A stretch of 64,000 nucleotides of DNA from Aquimarina mytili (GTDB taxonomy: Bacteria > Bacteroidota > Bacteroidia > Flavobacteriales > Flavobacteriaceae): the NCBI RefSeq assembly GCF_016735115.1, contig NZ_JAERQJ010000001.1, positions 434,001 through 498,000 on the forward strand, written 5' to 3'. The translations under genes and the position numbers were made by a program. Shown here piece after piece: positions 37,357 to 46,735 of this stretch. Within the stretch, counting starts at the first letter, position 1, and every line of letters starts with the position of its first letter. Below the pieces are notes generated by a model. It saw nothing but the letters and a program-made list of their open reading frames with translations. It made no database searches and was not told where the DNA came from.

Positions 37357-38193
37357 ATGTATTTACAAAATTTGCAACAGGATGAAATCTTTATTCCATC
37401 AGAAATGAAATCCTTAAAAAGTCTGACCCAGATGGAATCTCGCAGAGGACTTGAAAATGCCATTATCTCAAATGGCAAAATCGTCAATGTGGTCTCGAAT
37501 AGCTATGGCCATATTCCGAATCAACTGTTTTTCAAGAAAGCCGAGGAAATGCTGACCGATGCACATCTGAATTTTCACAAGCGCACCATAAATAAAAATG
37601 ATAGGTCTTTCATTACCGACTTTATCATAGACGATAAAAGCCAATTTACGGTCAAGAATGATAAAGACCTGATTCTGCCAATGCTTCGGTTTAAGAACTC
37701 GTATGATGGTAGCGAAAAGACCTCTGGCCACTTCGGATTTTACAGAGAAGTATGTTCCAATGGTCTGCACGTTTCACAAGCTGAAATTGAATTTTCCATC
37801 AAGCACAGTAAGAACAATACACACCTCATTATGCCGAGGTTGAATAATTTGTTTGATAAATTTCTTGATAACGAGTTCTATACCATTACTAAGAAATTCG
37901 ATAAGATGAAAGAATTTAAAATCATCGACACACAAGAATTTGTAAAAGCAGTACTCGATAAGACAAAGCTATTCAGATACGAATGTAGCGACAAGAACAG
38001 TGACCCTTCAAAAAAGTCTCGTAAGGTTAACGAAATTTTAAATTACGAGGCCTTGTTGCTCAATGAAAAGCCTAATCTTTGGCTGGGCTACAATGCATTC
38101 AATTCTGTACTTCATAATGTATTGAAGAAAAGCTTCGGCCAACAAGAACGGTTGGATAAAAACCTGTTTGATGAAGTCTATGCTATGGCATAA
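37357..38193 (+). CDS. DUF932 domain-containing protein
   Basis: A 278-residue member of the DUF932 phage/plasmid-related family. Visible family features are NGKIVNVVSNSYGHIPNQLFFKKAEEML, LPMLRFKNSYDGSEK and GFYREVCSNGLHVSQ. The biochemical role is unknown; members occur on plasmids, phages and conjugative elements next to replication or SSB genes, as here. Confidence 0.88.
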   Translation: MYLQNLQQDEIFIPSEMKSLKSLTQMESRRGLENAIISNGKIVNVVSNSYGHIPNQLFFKKAEEMLTDAHLNFHKRTINKNDRSFITDFIIDDKSQFTVKNDKDLILPMLRFKNSYDGSEKTSGHFGFYREVCSNGLHVSQAEIEFSIKHSKNNTHLIMPRLNNLFDKFLDNEFYTITKKFDKMKEFKIIDTQEFVKAVLDKTKLFRYECSDKNSDPSKKSRKVNEILNYEALLLNEKPNLWLGYNAFNSVLHNVLKKSFGQQERLDKNLFDEVYAMA

Positions 38194-38958
38194 ATTAAAT
38201 AAAGGTTTGTCCAGTACCTTAAACTGGATGACTAAATATATCATAAGCATTTACTTTCCCACTCAGCACATTCCCCTACATTCCACGCTTACCTGCCGAA
38301 AAAAGCAGGCAACCACTTCATTCCGGGAAAAGAGCTTCACTACAAACGTCTTGGACACCGTACCCGATTTCTACTTTTCATTTCGCTAAACCCTGCCCGC
38401 TACGCTGGGAAGGGACGCTTCATTCCCAATCCGAAATAGGGTACGAAGTCCGCTTTTCATCGGAAAGCCATCACTTAGGTTTTCTTAACAGGATTTTCGG
38501 CGCGGTCTTCTTGAGCCCTCACTCGAAAATTCTTAAAAACCGAACCGCTGTCTTACACATTTTAAGGGGTTTATAATGGATAAAGCCTTTATTGTTTTTC
38601 GGGGCATCGAAAAACAGGCACGACATAACCAATTCTAATTTAAACCCAGCCACTCATTTCGCTTAACTGTCGGTACGCTCAAATCGTAACCGGTTTTAAA
38701 AGAATTGCTAATGCCCTTATGGAACTTGTCAAGACTATACAAAGTTTTAGTGCAAAATAAGGTTTCTACTTCCTTGAAAACCCAAGGGTTTTACTACGTC
38801 GCAAACACACCTGATTTTACTCTAAAAGTCTTGACAAAACCCACTCTATCCATTGTGCGATGCACGAAAGAAAAGAACAAACACCCCTTAAAATTTAATC
38901 TGAATTGAAAAGGGAAATATTAATCAAGCCTGTAAAGGGCATTTAAAACCATTTAGTT
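38194..38958. other. 765-nt gene-free stretch between DUF932 and ssb genes
   Basis: No convincing coding frame; the longest frames lack a usable start or a recognisable protein. The plus strand is C/T-rich between about 38245 and 38540. A perfect 8-bp stem hairpin (GTTTTTCG / CGAAAAAC) lies at 38594-38615. It may be a structural RNA or a replication origin; nothing decides between them. Confidence 0.5.
38594..38615. repeat. Perfect hairpin in the gene-free stretch
   Basis: The 8-bp arms GTTTTTCG (38594-38601) and CGAAAAAC (38608-38615) flank a six-base loop GGGCAT. No T run follows, so it is not an obvious terminator. Confidence 0.6.
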
Positions 38959-39303
38959 ATGAGTACTATTAGAAATCACGTACAGTTAATCGGAAATGTT
39001 GGTCAAGAGCCAACCATTACGAACCTTGAAAGCGGAAAGAAAGTAGCCCGCTTCTCACTCGCTACGAACGAGTATTACAAAGACAGCAAAGGCGAAAAGC
39101 AAACGGACACCAATTGGCATACCGTTGTGGCTTGGGGCAAGACCGCTGAAATAGTAGAAAAGTATGTCGAAAAAGGTAAAGAAGTTGGGATTACGGGAAA
39201 ACTAAAGACCCGAACCTACACCACCGACGATGGAAACCAACGCTTTGTTACCGAAGTGGTAGCCGATGAAATCCTATTACTTGGAAGTAAAAACGACAAG
39301 TAG
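38959..39303 (+). CDS. ssb: Single-stranded DNA-binding protein
   Basis: An OB-fold SSB of 114 residues: MSTIRNHVQLIGNVGQEP, then GKKVARFSLATNEYY, TNWHTVVAWGKTAEIVEKYV and EVGITGKLKTRTYTTDDGNQRFVTEVVADEI. The usual acidic C-terminal tip (DDIPF) and the Gly/Gln-rich tail are missing; the protein ends LLLGSKNDK. This is common for SSBs of conjugative elements, which coat transferred single strands. It is followed by a strong terminator. Confidence 0.95.
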   Translation: MSTIRNHVQLIGNVGQEPTITNLESGKKVARFSLATNEYYKDSKGEKQTDTNWHTVVAWGKTAEIVEKYVEKGKEVGITGKLKTRTYTTDDGNQRFVTEVVADEILLLGSKNDK

Positions 39304-39314
39304 GACTTAAAATT

Positions 39315-39352
39315 AAAGAGGGCGTTCCTCTCGAAAGTTGCGCCCTCTTTTT
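39315..39352 (+). terminator. Terminator after ssb
   Basis: The arms AAAGAGGGCG and CGCCCTCTTT flank a 16-nt loop and are followed by T residues. Confidence 0.9.
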
Positions 39353-39380
39353 CATTATTCACACATTAAATATATGCACA

Positions 39381-39761
39381 ATGAAAATACAAGTTAACGA
39401 AATTAAAGAGCGGTTGCAATATTTTAATGGAACTGAAATGTTCTACCAAATCCCATTATTAAGAACACGATTTACAGACGGGTTGAAATACCTTACCGAA
39501 GTTGCCGAATGTTTTTGGCTCATTACCGATACTTCCGTAATTGCAAAAAGTCTGATGAACCGAAGCGAATTTATCACAATCGACTTTAAGAGATTGCCCG
39601 AAGAAAAACAGGATTATACAGGCTACGAAGCCGAGATAATTTACAGCGATGGCAACGATAACATTTTAGAAAAACACGGCTATCGTGCCACCGATTTTCC
39701 ACTCGATGAACTGCGGTTGTTTTTTGTAAATGATACGCTGATGTTACCAAGTGAATATTAA
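39381..39761 (+). CDS. DUF6876-like family protein
   Basis: A 126-residue soluble protein common on Bacteroidota mobile elements. The pattern FTDGLKYLTEVAECFWLITD and the C-terminal ELRLFFVNDTLMLPSEY fit the family I recall as DUF6876. No catalytic motif is evident and the role is unknown. It is followed 11 nt later by a small protein gene on the same strand. Confidence 0.7.
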   Translation: MKIQVNEIKERLQYFNGTEMFYQIPLLRTRFTDGLKYLTEVAECFWLITDTSVIAKSLMNRSEFITIDFKRLPEEKQDYTGYEAEIIYSDGNDNILEKHGYRATDFPLDELRLFFVNDTLMLPSEY

Positions 39762-39772
39762 AATCTATCGCT

Positions 39773-39970
39773 ATGGTATATCTCAATTTTACAGACTTGA
39801 GCGAGGAAGCTCAAAACCGACTTTTGGAAACGTCCAAAGAAGATGTGAAACGAAAATTTGGGGATAGCATTCGCAAATACGTAAAAGAAAATTATGGCTG
39901 TTTTGAAACGTTGATAGAGGAAGAAGCACTTAGAAATTTATATTCCTATACCTACGTTTTCAATATATAG
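39773..39970 (+). CDS. Small hypothetical protein (65 residues)
   Basis: It encodes MVYLNFTDLSEEAQNRLLET and ends NLYSYTYVFNI. The protein is charged and mostly helical; no domain is recognised. It lies 11 nt after the previous gene and directly before a strong terminator, which supports it as the last gene of that unit. Confidence 0.6.
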   Translation: MVYLNFTDLSEEAQNRLLETSKEDVKRKFGDSIRKYVKENYGCFETLIEEEALRNLYSYTYVFNI

Positions 39971-39992
39971 TTTTCGGCAAAAATGAAGCAAG

Positions 39993-40019
39993 CACCTCTA
40001 AAATTTTAGAGGTGTTTTT
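39993..40019 (+). terminator. Rho-independent terminator
   Basis: A perfect 22-nt dyad with arms CACCTCTAAAA and TTTTAGAGGTG is followed by five T residues. Confidence 0.92.
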
Positions 40020-40204
40020 GTATGCAATTACATCTACATCAAGAAAAAATTACTATCTTTATTTGGCTGAAATTCAGCATTCAAATTAAAGTAAGGTTAT
40101 CCACTTTTCGACTTTCGCCGATAGCCTTACACATCGAAAAATAACATATCGGAAAATCATTTTCCCTGAAAATGGCAATCGGCTTTTTAGCCGGATTGTA
40201 TGGA

Positions 40205-40266
40205 TTTTTGTCCCGCGAGCGGGACGAAAAGGAATAGCAAGAGGGTAACGGGCTGCGCCGCGTTAC
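40205..40266 (+). other. Candidate origin of transfer (oriT) with two hairpins
   Basis: In the 442-nt gap upstream of the mobilization genes. Hairpin 1 is GTCCCGC-GA-GCGGGAC (40210-40225), with the stem extended by T-A and G-T pairs to 40205-40230. Hairpin 2 has arms GTAACG (40245-40250) and CGTTAC (40261-40266), with an inner GGC/GCC pair. Inverted repeats just upstream of an accessory protein and relaxase are the usual oriT layout. No nick site can be named from sequence alone. The rest of the gap (to 40412) shows nothing else I can support. Confidence 0.55.
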
Positions 40267-40412
40267 ATATTCCATTTTCGTTTTAATCCATTGATTTTTA
40301 AGTAGTTAAAATCAATCAGGATTTAAAAATTCCAACAATTTGCGTCAAATGGTCTTGGAACACCAGTAAATAGGGATGGATTTACGTCAAATCTTTAAAA
40401 AAGCGGAAGGAA

Positions 40413-40793
40413 ATGGATTCATTCATTACTATCAGGTTCAAACGAAAAACTGCCAAGCGGTTTCAGGAATTTTCCAAAATGCACTTTAAAACGCACACCG
40501 AAGCGATGGAAAACATCCTTGATTTCTTTCTCTATAACGAGATTTCCCCACGAGAAAAATTTGGTCCTACAGGTAGAACTATTGAAGCCAAGCTCTTAAA
40601 AAGAATCAATGCGGTCATCGCCATAATGCGTGATGTAGAAAAGACACAAACCAAACCTACGGTCGCAATGTTGCAATCCCTTTTTGTGATGGAAGAACCC
40701 AACAAAAAGCCATTGATAGTTGAAAAGAAATATGTTGAGGAAAGGAAAAAAGTACGCTTTCGCGAAAGCGATAACCCGAACAATCAACTTTGA
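40413..40793 (+). CDS. BfmA/BtgA-type mobilization accessory protein
   Basis: A 126-residue DNA-binding mobilization protein that would help the relaxase at oriT. It begins MDSFITIRFKRKTAKRFQEFSKM, a ribbon-helix-helix-like N-terminus, with THTEAMENILDFFLYNEISP. The middle is helical. The C-terminal tail (KKVRFRESDNPNNQL) contains palindrome A. Its stop overlaps the next frame by 4 nt (TGAAA...ATGAA arrangement), and the relaxase follows directly. Confidence 0.85.
   Translation: MDSFITIRFKRKTAKRFQEFSKMHFKTHTEAMENILDFFLYNEISPREKFGPTGRTIEAKLLKRINAVIAIMRDVEKTQTKPTVAMLQSLFVMEEPNKKPLIVEKKYVEERKKVRFRESDNPNNQL
40755..40770. repeat. Palindrome A copy 5 (perfect CGCTTTCGCGAAAGCG)
   Basis: Near the 3' end of the mobilization accessory gene, read as VRFRESD. 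Confidence 0.92.
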
Positions 40794-40804
40794 AATTTCC
40801 AGCT

Positions 40805-41836
40805 ATGTACATCACAATAACACCTCAAAAAATGGGCGGTAATTTTTCCAAAAGTTCGGCAGATTTTGTTGGCTATTTAGAGAAAGAAAATCAAGGTTTG
40901 GAACAGCAGGATATGGAACATTTTTTCAATCAATACGGCGATGAGATTTCTGCTGAGGAAGTCATTAAGGAAATCGATGGGAATACCGCAAAATTGGAAA
41001 AACACGAACCAAGATTCTACTCAATTACCGTGAGTCCTTCAAAATATGAATTGCGAAAACTTCAGAACAGTAGCGAAGATTTAAAAAAATATACCCGTGA
41101 GCTGATGAAAGATTATGTGGCTTCATTCAATAGGGAAATCAAAGGGCGACCGGTTAACATCGATGACATAAAGTACTATGCAAAAATAGAGCATCAACGC
41201 ACCTTCAAGGGAACAGATTTTCAGGTAAAAGAGAACCAACCGTACGCCACCAAAATTCTTCAGCTCAAAACCGAAATCCGAAACGTTCAGGAAGGACGAG
41301 CTGAGGGGAATATTAAAAAGATGAAAAAGGAAATAGCAAAATTGGAACGCCAAGCGCCCCACCAACAAAATGGTAAACGGATTGTCCAGGGAATGCGAAA
41401 AGATGGAAACCAAAGCCACATCCATATTATCGTGAGCCGTAAGGATGCGTCCAACAGATTCAGCTTATCGCCGGGAAGCAAATACAAAGCATCTGATGTA
41501 AAGTTGAATGGGGAAACCGTAAAACGGGGTTTTGACCGAGACAAGTTTTTTGAAAGAGCAGAAAAAACATTTGATAAGACTTTTGGCTATAAGCGAAACT
41601 TTGCTGAATCCTACAAAGCCCGAAAGGATTTTGTAAAAAATCCCAATCTCTATTTCGCCGCCTTGATGAAGCTACCAGCTAACGAAAAAGCATTGGCTTT
41701 CAAAATAATAACAAAAACGGGACTGCCGATAGTGCCAAATATTCCAGTTAGTCAAACACAGATTGCACTTCGGATTCTTAAACGGTTGAGACGTGGTGCT
41801 GAAATAGCGATTAAATCAAGTTCCATTGGAATCTAA
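40805..41836 (+). CDS. mobB: MobB-type relaxase (DUF5712 family)
   Basis: It would nick oriT and lead the transferred strand. The start is taken as MYITITPQKMGGNF at 40805 (343 residues); the frame is open back to 40790. Relaxase features are an N-terminal beta strand with ITPQKMGG, the SITVSPSKYELRKL segment and the metal-binding HIHI in NQSHIHIIVSRKD. A charged helical insert (about residues 145-190) is in between. The C-terminal helical tail (ALRILKRLRRGAEI) is basic. It is followed 5 nt later by the coupling protein gene. Confidence 0.85.
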   Translation: MYITITPQKMGGNFSKSSADFVGYLEKENQGLEQQDMEHFFNQYGDEISAEEVIKEIDGNTAKLEKHEPRFYSITVSPSKYELRKLQNSSEDLKKYTRELMKDYVASFNREIKGRPVNIDDIKYYAKIEHQRTFKGTDFQVKENQPYATKILQLKTEIRNVQEGRAEGNIKKMKKEIAKLERQAPHQQNGKRIVQGMRKDGNQSHIHIIVSRKDASNRFSLSPGSKYKASDVKLNGETVKRGFDRDKFFERAEKTFDKTFGYKRNFAESYKARKDFVKNPNLYFAALMKLPANEKALAFKIITKTGLPIVPNIPVSQTQIALRILKRLRRGAEIAIKSSSIGI

Positions 41837-41841
41837 TAGGT

Positions 41842-43422
41842 ATGCAAATAGACAATCTCATAACGACACTTTCAATTATTGGTCTGGCCAGTATTGTTTT
41901 CTATGCGATGTTTCGGGCAATTAGGTATGCATTCATCGTTAATTTTCTTGTGCTTGGTGCGATGGTGTTCTATTTTGACGAGGAAAACCGACTGATTCTG
42001 ATTTCTCTCTATCTGGCTTGCCCTCTCATATTAATTAACATAGGAATGTATGTTTTTCTACATAAAACTGACAAGCCGTTAAATGGCGATAGCAAATATC
42101 AGGTCAACTTTCCTACGACCAAGGGCAATTTCAAATTGGATAACATCAAACGAGGTGCATCCATCATTGGTTCTGCCGGAAGTGGCAAGACCGAAAGTGT
42201 TGTGTATGGTTTTCTGAAACACTTCCGGAAAGATGGGTTTTGCGGAATTATCCACGATTATAAGGATTTTGAACTGACCGAAATGGCGTACCCACTTTTC
42301 AAGGATAGTTACATCCCGTTTAAGGTCATTTCCTTCGATAAAATCATCCACAGGGTAAATCCTATTGCGCCACGCTATTTAGAGAATGAGGAAAGCGTAA
42401 ACGAAGTCTCAAGAGTATTGATTGAAAACCTTTTAGAACAAAGAGAAAGCGGAACTACGGGAACGACAAAATTCTTTAACGATGCGGCTGAAGGTTTGAT
42501 TGGTGGGTTGATTTGGAAACTGAAAACAGACTATCCTAAATATTGTACTTTGCCACATTTGATAGCAATTTATCAATTATTGGACACCGATAGTCTTATC
42601 CAGTTTTTGGAAACCAATACGACATCAAGGGCAATGGCAGATGCTTTTATAAGTGGCAAGGATTCGGATAGGCAAACGGCTGGGGTAAAAAGTACTTTGG
42701 CCAATGCGCTGAAACGAATTAGTACACAACGCATTTTTATGGCATTGTCTGCAGATGAAGTGCCGCTCAATATAAACAATGAGAAAAATCCAGCGGTTAT
42801 TTCAATCGTAAATAATCCAAAATTTGAAACGTCTTATTCGCCAGTAATCGCCACCATTATCCACACCATCACAAAACAGATGAGTGTGCGTAGTTCAAAA
42901 CCATCATTTCTGCTGATGGAAGAAGCGCCAACCATCCGATTATTGAATATGCACCGTATTCCAGCAACGCTTAGAAGTTATGACATTGCTACAATTTACG
43001 TTATGCAGGATAAAATCCAGAACGATATGATGTATGGCGATAAGGCAAGTAAAGCGATATTGAGCAATCTGTCTTATCAGTTTTTCGGCAAAGTAAACGA
43101 CCCAGATACCGCCAAATACTACGAACGTTTTTTTGAAATCATCAAGGATCCTACAAAAAGTATTAGTCGAGGACATAATCTGGATTTTGACACACGCATT
43201 ACCACGGGCGAAAAGGAAATTCCCAAGATTCGAGCAGATGTATTTTTTAGATTGAAACAGGGCGAATTTATAACGTATGCAGATGGGAAGGATAAGAAGG
43301 TGCAATTCAAACTATCTAAAATCAACAGGCAACTACCAGAAGAAACCAAGCAATATTCAAGTGCAGATATGAATGCTAATTTTGAGCGGGTCTATGAAGA
43401 AGTGCGGTCGATATTTAAATAA
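41842..43422 (+). CDS. Type IV coupling protein (VirD4/TraG-TraD type)
   Basis: The inner-membrane ATPase that hands the relaxosome to the type IV secretion channel; 526 residues. Two to three N-terminal membrane helices (about residues 8-28, 32-48 and 52-70) precede the ATPase. Walker A is IIGSAGSGKTESV (about residues 108-120) and Walker B is the hydrophobic strand SFLLMEEAPTIRL. The FDKIIHRVNPIAP and DRQTAGVKSTLANAL segments fit the VirD4 core. It is collinear with the mobilization genes. Confidence 0.92.
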   Translation: MQIDNLITTLSIIGLASIVFYAMFRAIRYAFIVNFLVLGAMVFYFDEENRLILISLYLACPLILINIGMYVFLHKTDKPLNGDSKYQVNFPTTKGNFKLDNIKRGASIIGSAGSGKTESVVYGFLKHFRKDGFCGIIHDYKDFELTEMAYPLFKDSYIPFKVISFDKIIHRVNPIAPRYLENEESVNEVSRVLIENLLEQRESGTTGTTKFFNDAAEGLIGGLIWKLKTDYPKYCTLPHLIAIYQLLDTDSLIQFLETNTTSRAMADAFISGKDSDRQTAGVKSTLANALKRISTQRIFMALSADEVPLNINNEKNPAVISIVNNPKFETSYSPVIATIIHTITKQMSVRSSKPSFLLMEEAPTIRLLNMHRIPATLRSYDIATIYVMQDKIQNDMMYGDKASKAILSNLSYQFFGKVNDPDTAKYYERFFEIIKDPTKSISRGHNLDFDTRITTGEKEIPKIRADVFFRLKQGEFITYADGKDKKVQFKLSKINRQLPEETKQYSSADMNANFERVYEEVRSIFK

Positions 43423-43568
43423 TATGCTGTGCTTTCATTTTTATTGAAATCATTAACATCTTTATTAATTACAGTTCATTTAATTGGGTAACCAATTACC
43501 TATCCGATTTTTTGGAATATATCCAAATAATAGTAAAACTTCGATTATCAAAATCGCAAAATCATTTG

Positions 43569-43576
43569 TACCTTTG
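43569..43576 (+). promoter_or_regulatory. Candidate promoter -7 box (TACCTTTG) of the restriction-modification cassette
   Basis: A TAnnTTTG match 51 nt before the methylase ATG (43628), in a 205-nt gap after the coupling protein. The cassette may therefore be expressed on its own. Confidence 0.45.
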
Positions 43577-43627
43577 GAATTAATTTAGTATGTAACTAAC
43601 TATCAGATATTTTGGACAACTTTCGAT

Positions 43628-46600
43628 ATGATTGATTTTGATATAATAGAAAATTTAGGCTTGGACAAGGCCGTCTCTGTTACTTCGGAATTTAATCAAA
43701 TTTCTGAAAGTCAGCTAGTTGTAATTAATCAAGTGAAAGACTTCGGTATTGATGAAATTTATTTCAGTACCGACGAAAATCACAATAGTTATCCTGCGGT
43801 TTTTTTAAAAAAGGTTGAAAAATTTGATGACCGTGCTCTTCATCAAGTTGCAAAGACTCAAAAAAAAATCTGGAACTTCAAAAAGGTAATTTTTCTTTAC
43901 GTTTATTCGGAAACTGAAATCCGTATTTACAATTGTGCCGAGAAACCTCTTATAATCAAATCAGATGATTTTGACTATAAGAAGGAACTTAAAACGCTCG
44001 AAATAGAGTCTTATAAGTTCAAAGATAAAACCAAACTCACACAGCTTCAAAATCTTTTTTCCACTATTGCTATTGATACAGGGATTATATGGACATTAGA
44101 AGAAGCTTATGAGATTAGAAAGAAGATAAGCCTTCAGCGAAGGGTTGATAAATACCTTGTAGAGAGCCTTACCTATACTGCTAAGCAATTACAAGCGGAA
44201 GGCTTAGAAATAGACCTAATTCATAAAATAATAATGCGTTCTCTATTCCTATTGTATTTAGAGGATAGAGGCGCAACCGATGAAAAGTTCTATTCAGAAA
44301 TAAAGAAAGGAGCGAAGTCTTATTTTGACATTCTAGATGATGCAGATAAAACATACTCACTATTTAAGAAACTGGAAGAATATTTTAATGGTAATGTGTT
44401 TACCATAGATAGCAATGAGTCAATTTCTAGAGAACATCTAAAAATTATCCGAAAGTGTTTTATCAACGGTAATGATAATACCTTACAGCAGAATCTTTTT
44501 GAAGATCTACGTCTATTCGATTTTAGCATTATTCAAATAGAATTATTAAGTGAAATCTATGAAAATTTCTTGGCTGAAATAAACCCTACTTTAAAACAAG
44601 ATACTGGCACTTATTATACACCACCTTCACTAGTTGAACTCATATTAAATGAGAAATTACCAATCTCTAGGACAGAAAAAGAATTTAACATTAAGGTCTT
44701 AGACCCAACGTGTGGTTCAGGGATTTTTTTAGTTGAAAGTTTCAAACGTTTGGTAAAACGTTATGAAAATGCCAATTCAGAAAAGCTTACGGATTTTAAT
44801 GAATTGAAGAAGCTACTAACGGACAATATATTTGGTATAGAAATACACCCCCAATCCATCAAAGTAGCAGCTTTTAGTCTTTACCTGGCTTTAGTTGATA
44901 ACTTGAATCCTAAGACGATTTGGCAGAACAAAGATTATCGTTTACCATATTTGATAAATGACCCTTTGGACGACACACTAGAAGAACAGGGTAACAATCT
45001 ATTTCGAAGTGATACAATTAAGCAAAACCCTGAAGTAGAACAAATAGATTTTGATTTGGTGGTGGGAAATCCGCCTTTTGGCACTAAGAACTTATCTCAA
45101 TCCATCCGAGATTATAGTGATAAATATGGGTTTGCTAAAGAAATGGTTCTACCATTTCTACACAAAGCAACGACTTTTTCGGAAGATGGAGAAATTGCCC
45201 TGATTTTCAATACCAAAATCCTTACCAATACCAAAATAACTTATCAAAATTTTAGGAACTGGCTTTTCAATGAGTGCTATGTAGAGAAAATTTATAATTT
45301 TTCAATTTTAAGGAATGCACCTAAAGACTTTGGTGGTCAATTGTTCGGTTCGGCTACAGGACCAATAAGTATTGTGTTTTACAAAAAAAGTCCACCAAAG
45401 AAAAAATCGGAAACTATTATTTATTACGCCCCTAAGACTTACATTAAATCCAATGTTATAGAGGGTGTTAGCATTGACGGTACAGATTTGAAATATCTTC
45501 CACGCGAAGAATGCAAAAAACCAACTTCAAAAATTTGGAAAATTGCAATGTGGGGTGGAATTGGAGATATTAATTTAATTCAAAAACTAAATGCTTCTGA
45601 TAGTCTTGAACAATTTATCTCGGATAAAAAAATTTATAAAGGCTCTGGATTACAATTTTTAAATAATTCTACTAAAAACCCGAAAGTAGACAACGAAATT
45701 CCAAATAGATACATTGCCCCTAAGAACATTAGACGTTATGTTTCACACTCGTTTTCAGATTTGAATTCTGGGCTTACTCAGAGGTCAAAGGAAATATATG
45801 CTAAATATTATGGTGTGCAAGTGGAAGACTTACCCACAATTAATGTTTTTAGACGTGTGGGCGCGAAAAAAACTTATTTTGCACCACATATCCTAATTAA
45901 GGAAGGTCTTTCCAATTGGAAAATTTGTGCCTCGTATGAAGATGAGGCCTGTTCATTTAATAGTAAAGTTCTAGGTCTCAGTCATACTGATTCAAAAGTA
46001 CTTAAAGGGTTAACTTGTTTTATAAATTCAAAACTTGCCTATTATTATCTTTTCTTATGTTCAGCATCTATCGGGATAGAAAGAGAAGAAATCAAGCCTA
46101 ATGAAGTTTATCGGCTACCATTTTCCTTATCTAAAAAGAACCTATATCATCTTGCCGATATTTACGATAGGATGATAATTGATGAATCTAAAATTTTCAA
46201 CACAAATACAAAAAAGTTTGAACAGGAGATTGATAATTATATAACTAAATGTTTTGATTTCTCAATCGACGAAAGTTTAATTGTTGACAATTTCGTAGAA
46301 TTTACAATTCCATTATTGATTAAGAAGTATCAATATGTTCTTGGTCCAACTGACAAAAATGCAATTCAAGATTATTCAATTAAGGTCTCGCAGCATCTAA
46401 ATGACTTTTTACAAAGTCAGAATCTCTATGCTAATTGTACCATTTATGAAAACATAAGTCATTTCTCACCTTTAATGGTATCTAAGGTTGCGTTTGAAGA
46501 TTCTAAAAAAGAAGTATCAAAATCCAGTGAAGATATTCACGATATATTGCGAGAATTGGATAAAGAGTTATGGCAAAAGAAGGCAACTAACATCTATTTC

Positions 46601-46732
46601 AGAAAAAAATTAAATTATAAAACAGGCAACGAGATTTTTATTGTTCGTCCCAATCAGAGACGATTCTGGACTCAATCTATGGCGATTGAAGACGCTTCGG
46701 AATTAATACTGGAAATTCTTAATGAGGTATAG
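43628..46732 (+). CDS. N6-adenine DNA methyltransferase, Eco57I/type IIG-like
   Basis: A large modification enzyme of 1034 residues. The methylase core has motif I LDPTCGSGIFLVESF (about residues 358-372) and the catalytic motif IV VVGNPPFG (about 478-485). An extended helical N-terminus (about 1-300) and a C-terminal target-recognition-like region (after about 640, with EREEIKPNEVYRLPFSLSKK) flank it. I see no clear PD-(D/E)XK site in this protein, but the next gene, starting 3 nt later, carries one. The pair probably forms a restriction-modification system; a BREX-like or phage-defence methylase is the alternative. The cassette looks more A+T-rich than the transfer genes around it. Confidence 0.9.
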   Translation: MIDFDIIENLGLDKAVSVTSEFNQISESQLVVINQVKDFGIDEIYFSTDENHNSYPAVFLKKVEKFDDRALHQVAKTQKKIWNFKKVIFLYVYSETEIRIYNCAEKPLIIKSDDFDYKKELKTLEIESYKFKDKTKLTQLQNLFSTIAIDTGIIWTLEEAYEIRKKISLQRRVDKYLVESLTYTAKQLQAEGLEIDLIHKIIMRSLFLLYLEDRGATDEKFYSEIKKGAKSYFDILDDADKTYSLFKKLEEYFNGNVFTIDSNESISREHLKIIRKCFINGNDNTLQQNLFEDLRLFDFSIIQIELLSEIYENFLAEINPTLKQDTGTYYTPPSLVELILNEKLPISRTEKEFNIKVLDPTCGSGIFLVESFKRLVKRYENANSEKLTDFNELKKLLTDNIFGIEIHPQSIKVAAFSLYLALVDNLNPKTIWQNKDYRLPYLINDPLDDTLEEQGNNLFRSDTIKQNPEVEQIDFDLVVGNPPFGTKNLSQSIRDYSDKYGFAKEMVLPFLHKATTFSEDGEIALIFNTKILTNTKITYQNFRNWLFNECYVEKIYNFSILRNAPKDFGGQLFGSATGPISIVFYKKSPPKKKSETIIYYAPKTYIKSNVIEGVSIDGTDLKYLPREECKKPTSKIWKIAMWGGIGDINLIQKLNASDSLEQFISDKKIYKGSGLQFLNNSTKNPKVDNEIPNRYIAPKNIRRYVSHSFSDLNSGLTQRSKEIYAKYYGVQVEDLPTINVFRRVGAKKTYFAPHILIKEGLSNWKICASYEDEACSFNSKVLGLSHTDSKVLKGLTCFINSKLAYYYLFLCSASIGIEREEIKPNEVYRLPFSLSKKNLYHLADIYDRMIIDESKIFNTNTKKFEQEIDNYITKCFDFSIDESLIVDNFVEFTIPLLIKKYQYVLGPTDKNAIQDYSIKVSQHLNDFLQSQNLYANCTIYENISHFSPLMVSKVAFEDSKKEVSKSSEDIHDILRELDKELWQKKATNIYFRKKLNYKTGNEIFIVRPNQRRFWTQSMAIEDASELILEILNEV

Positions 46733-46735
46733 TAA

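Noticed and set aside
38705..38908. A 67-codon plus-strand frame in the gene-free stretch before ssb
   Set aside because: Weak start, no recognisable protein pattern and no ribosome-binding context; treated as non-coding.
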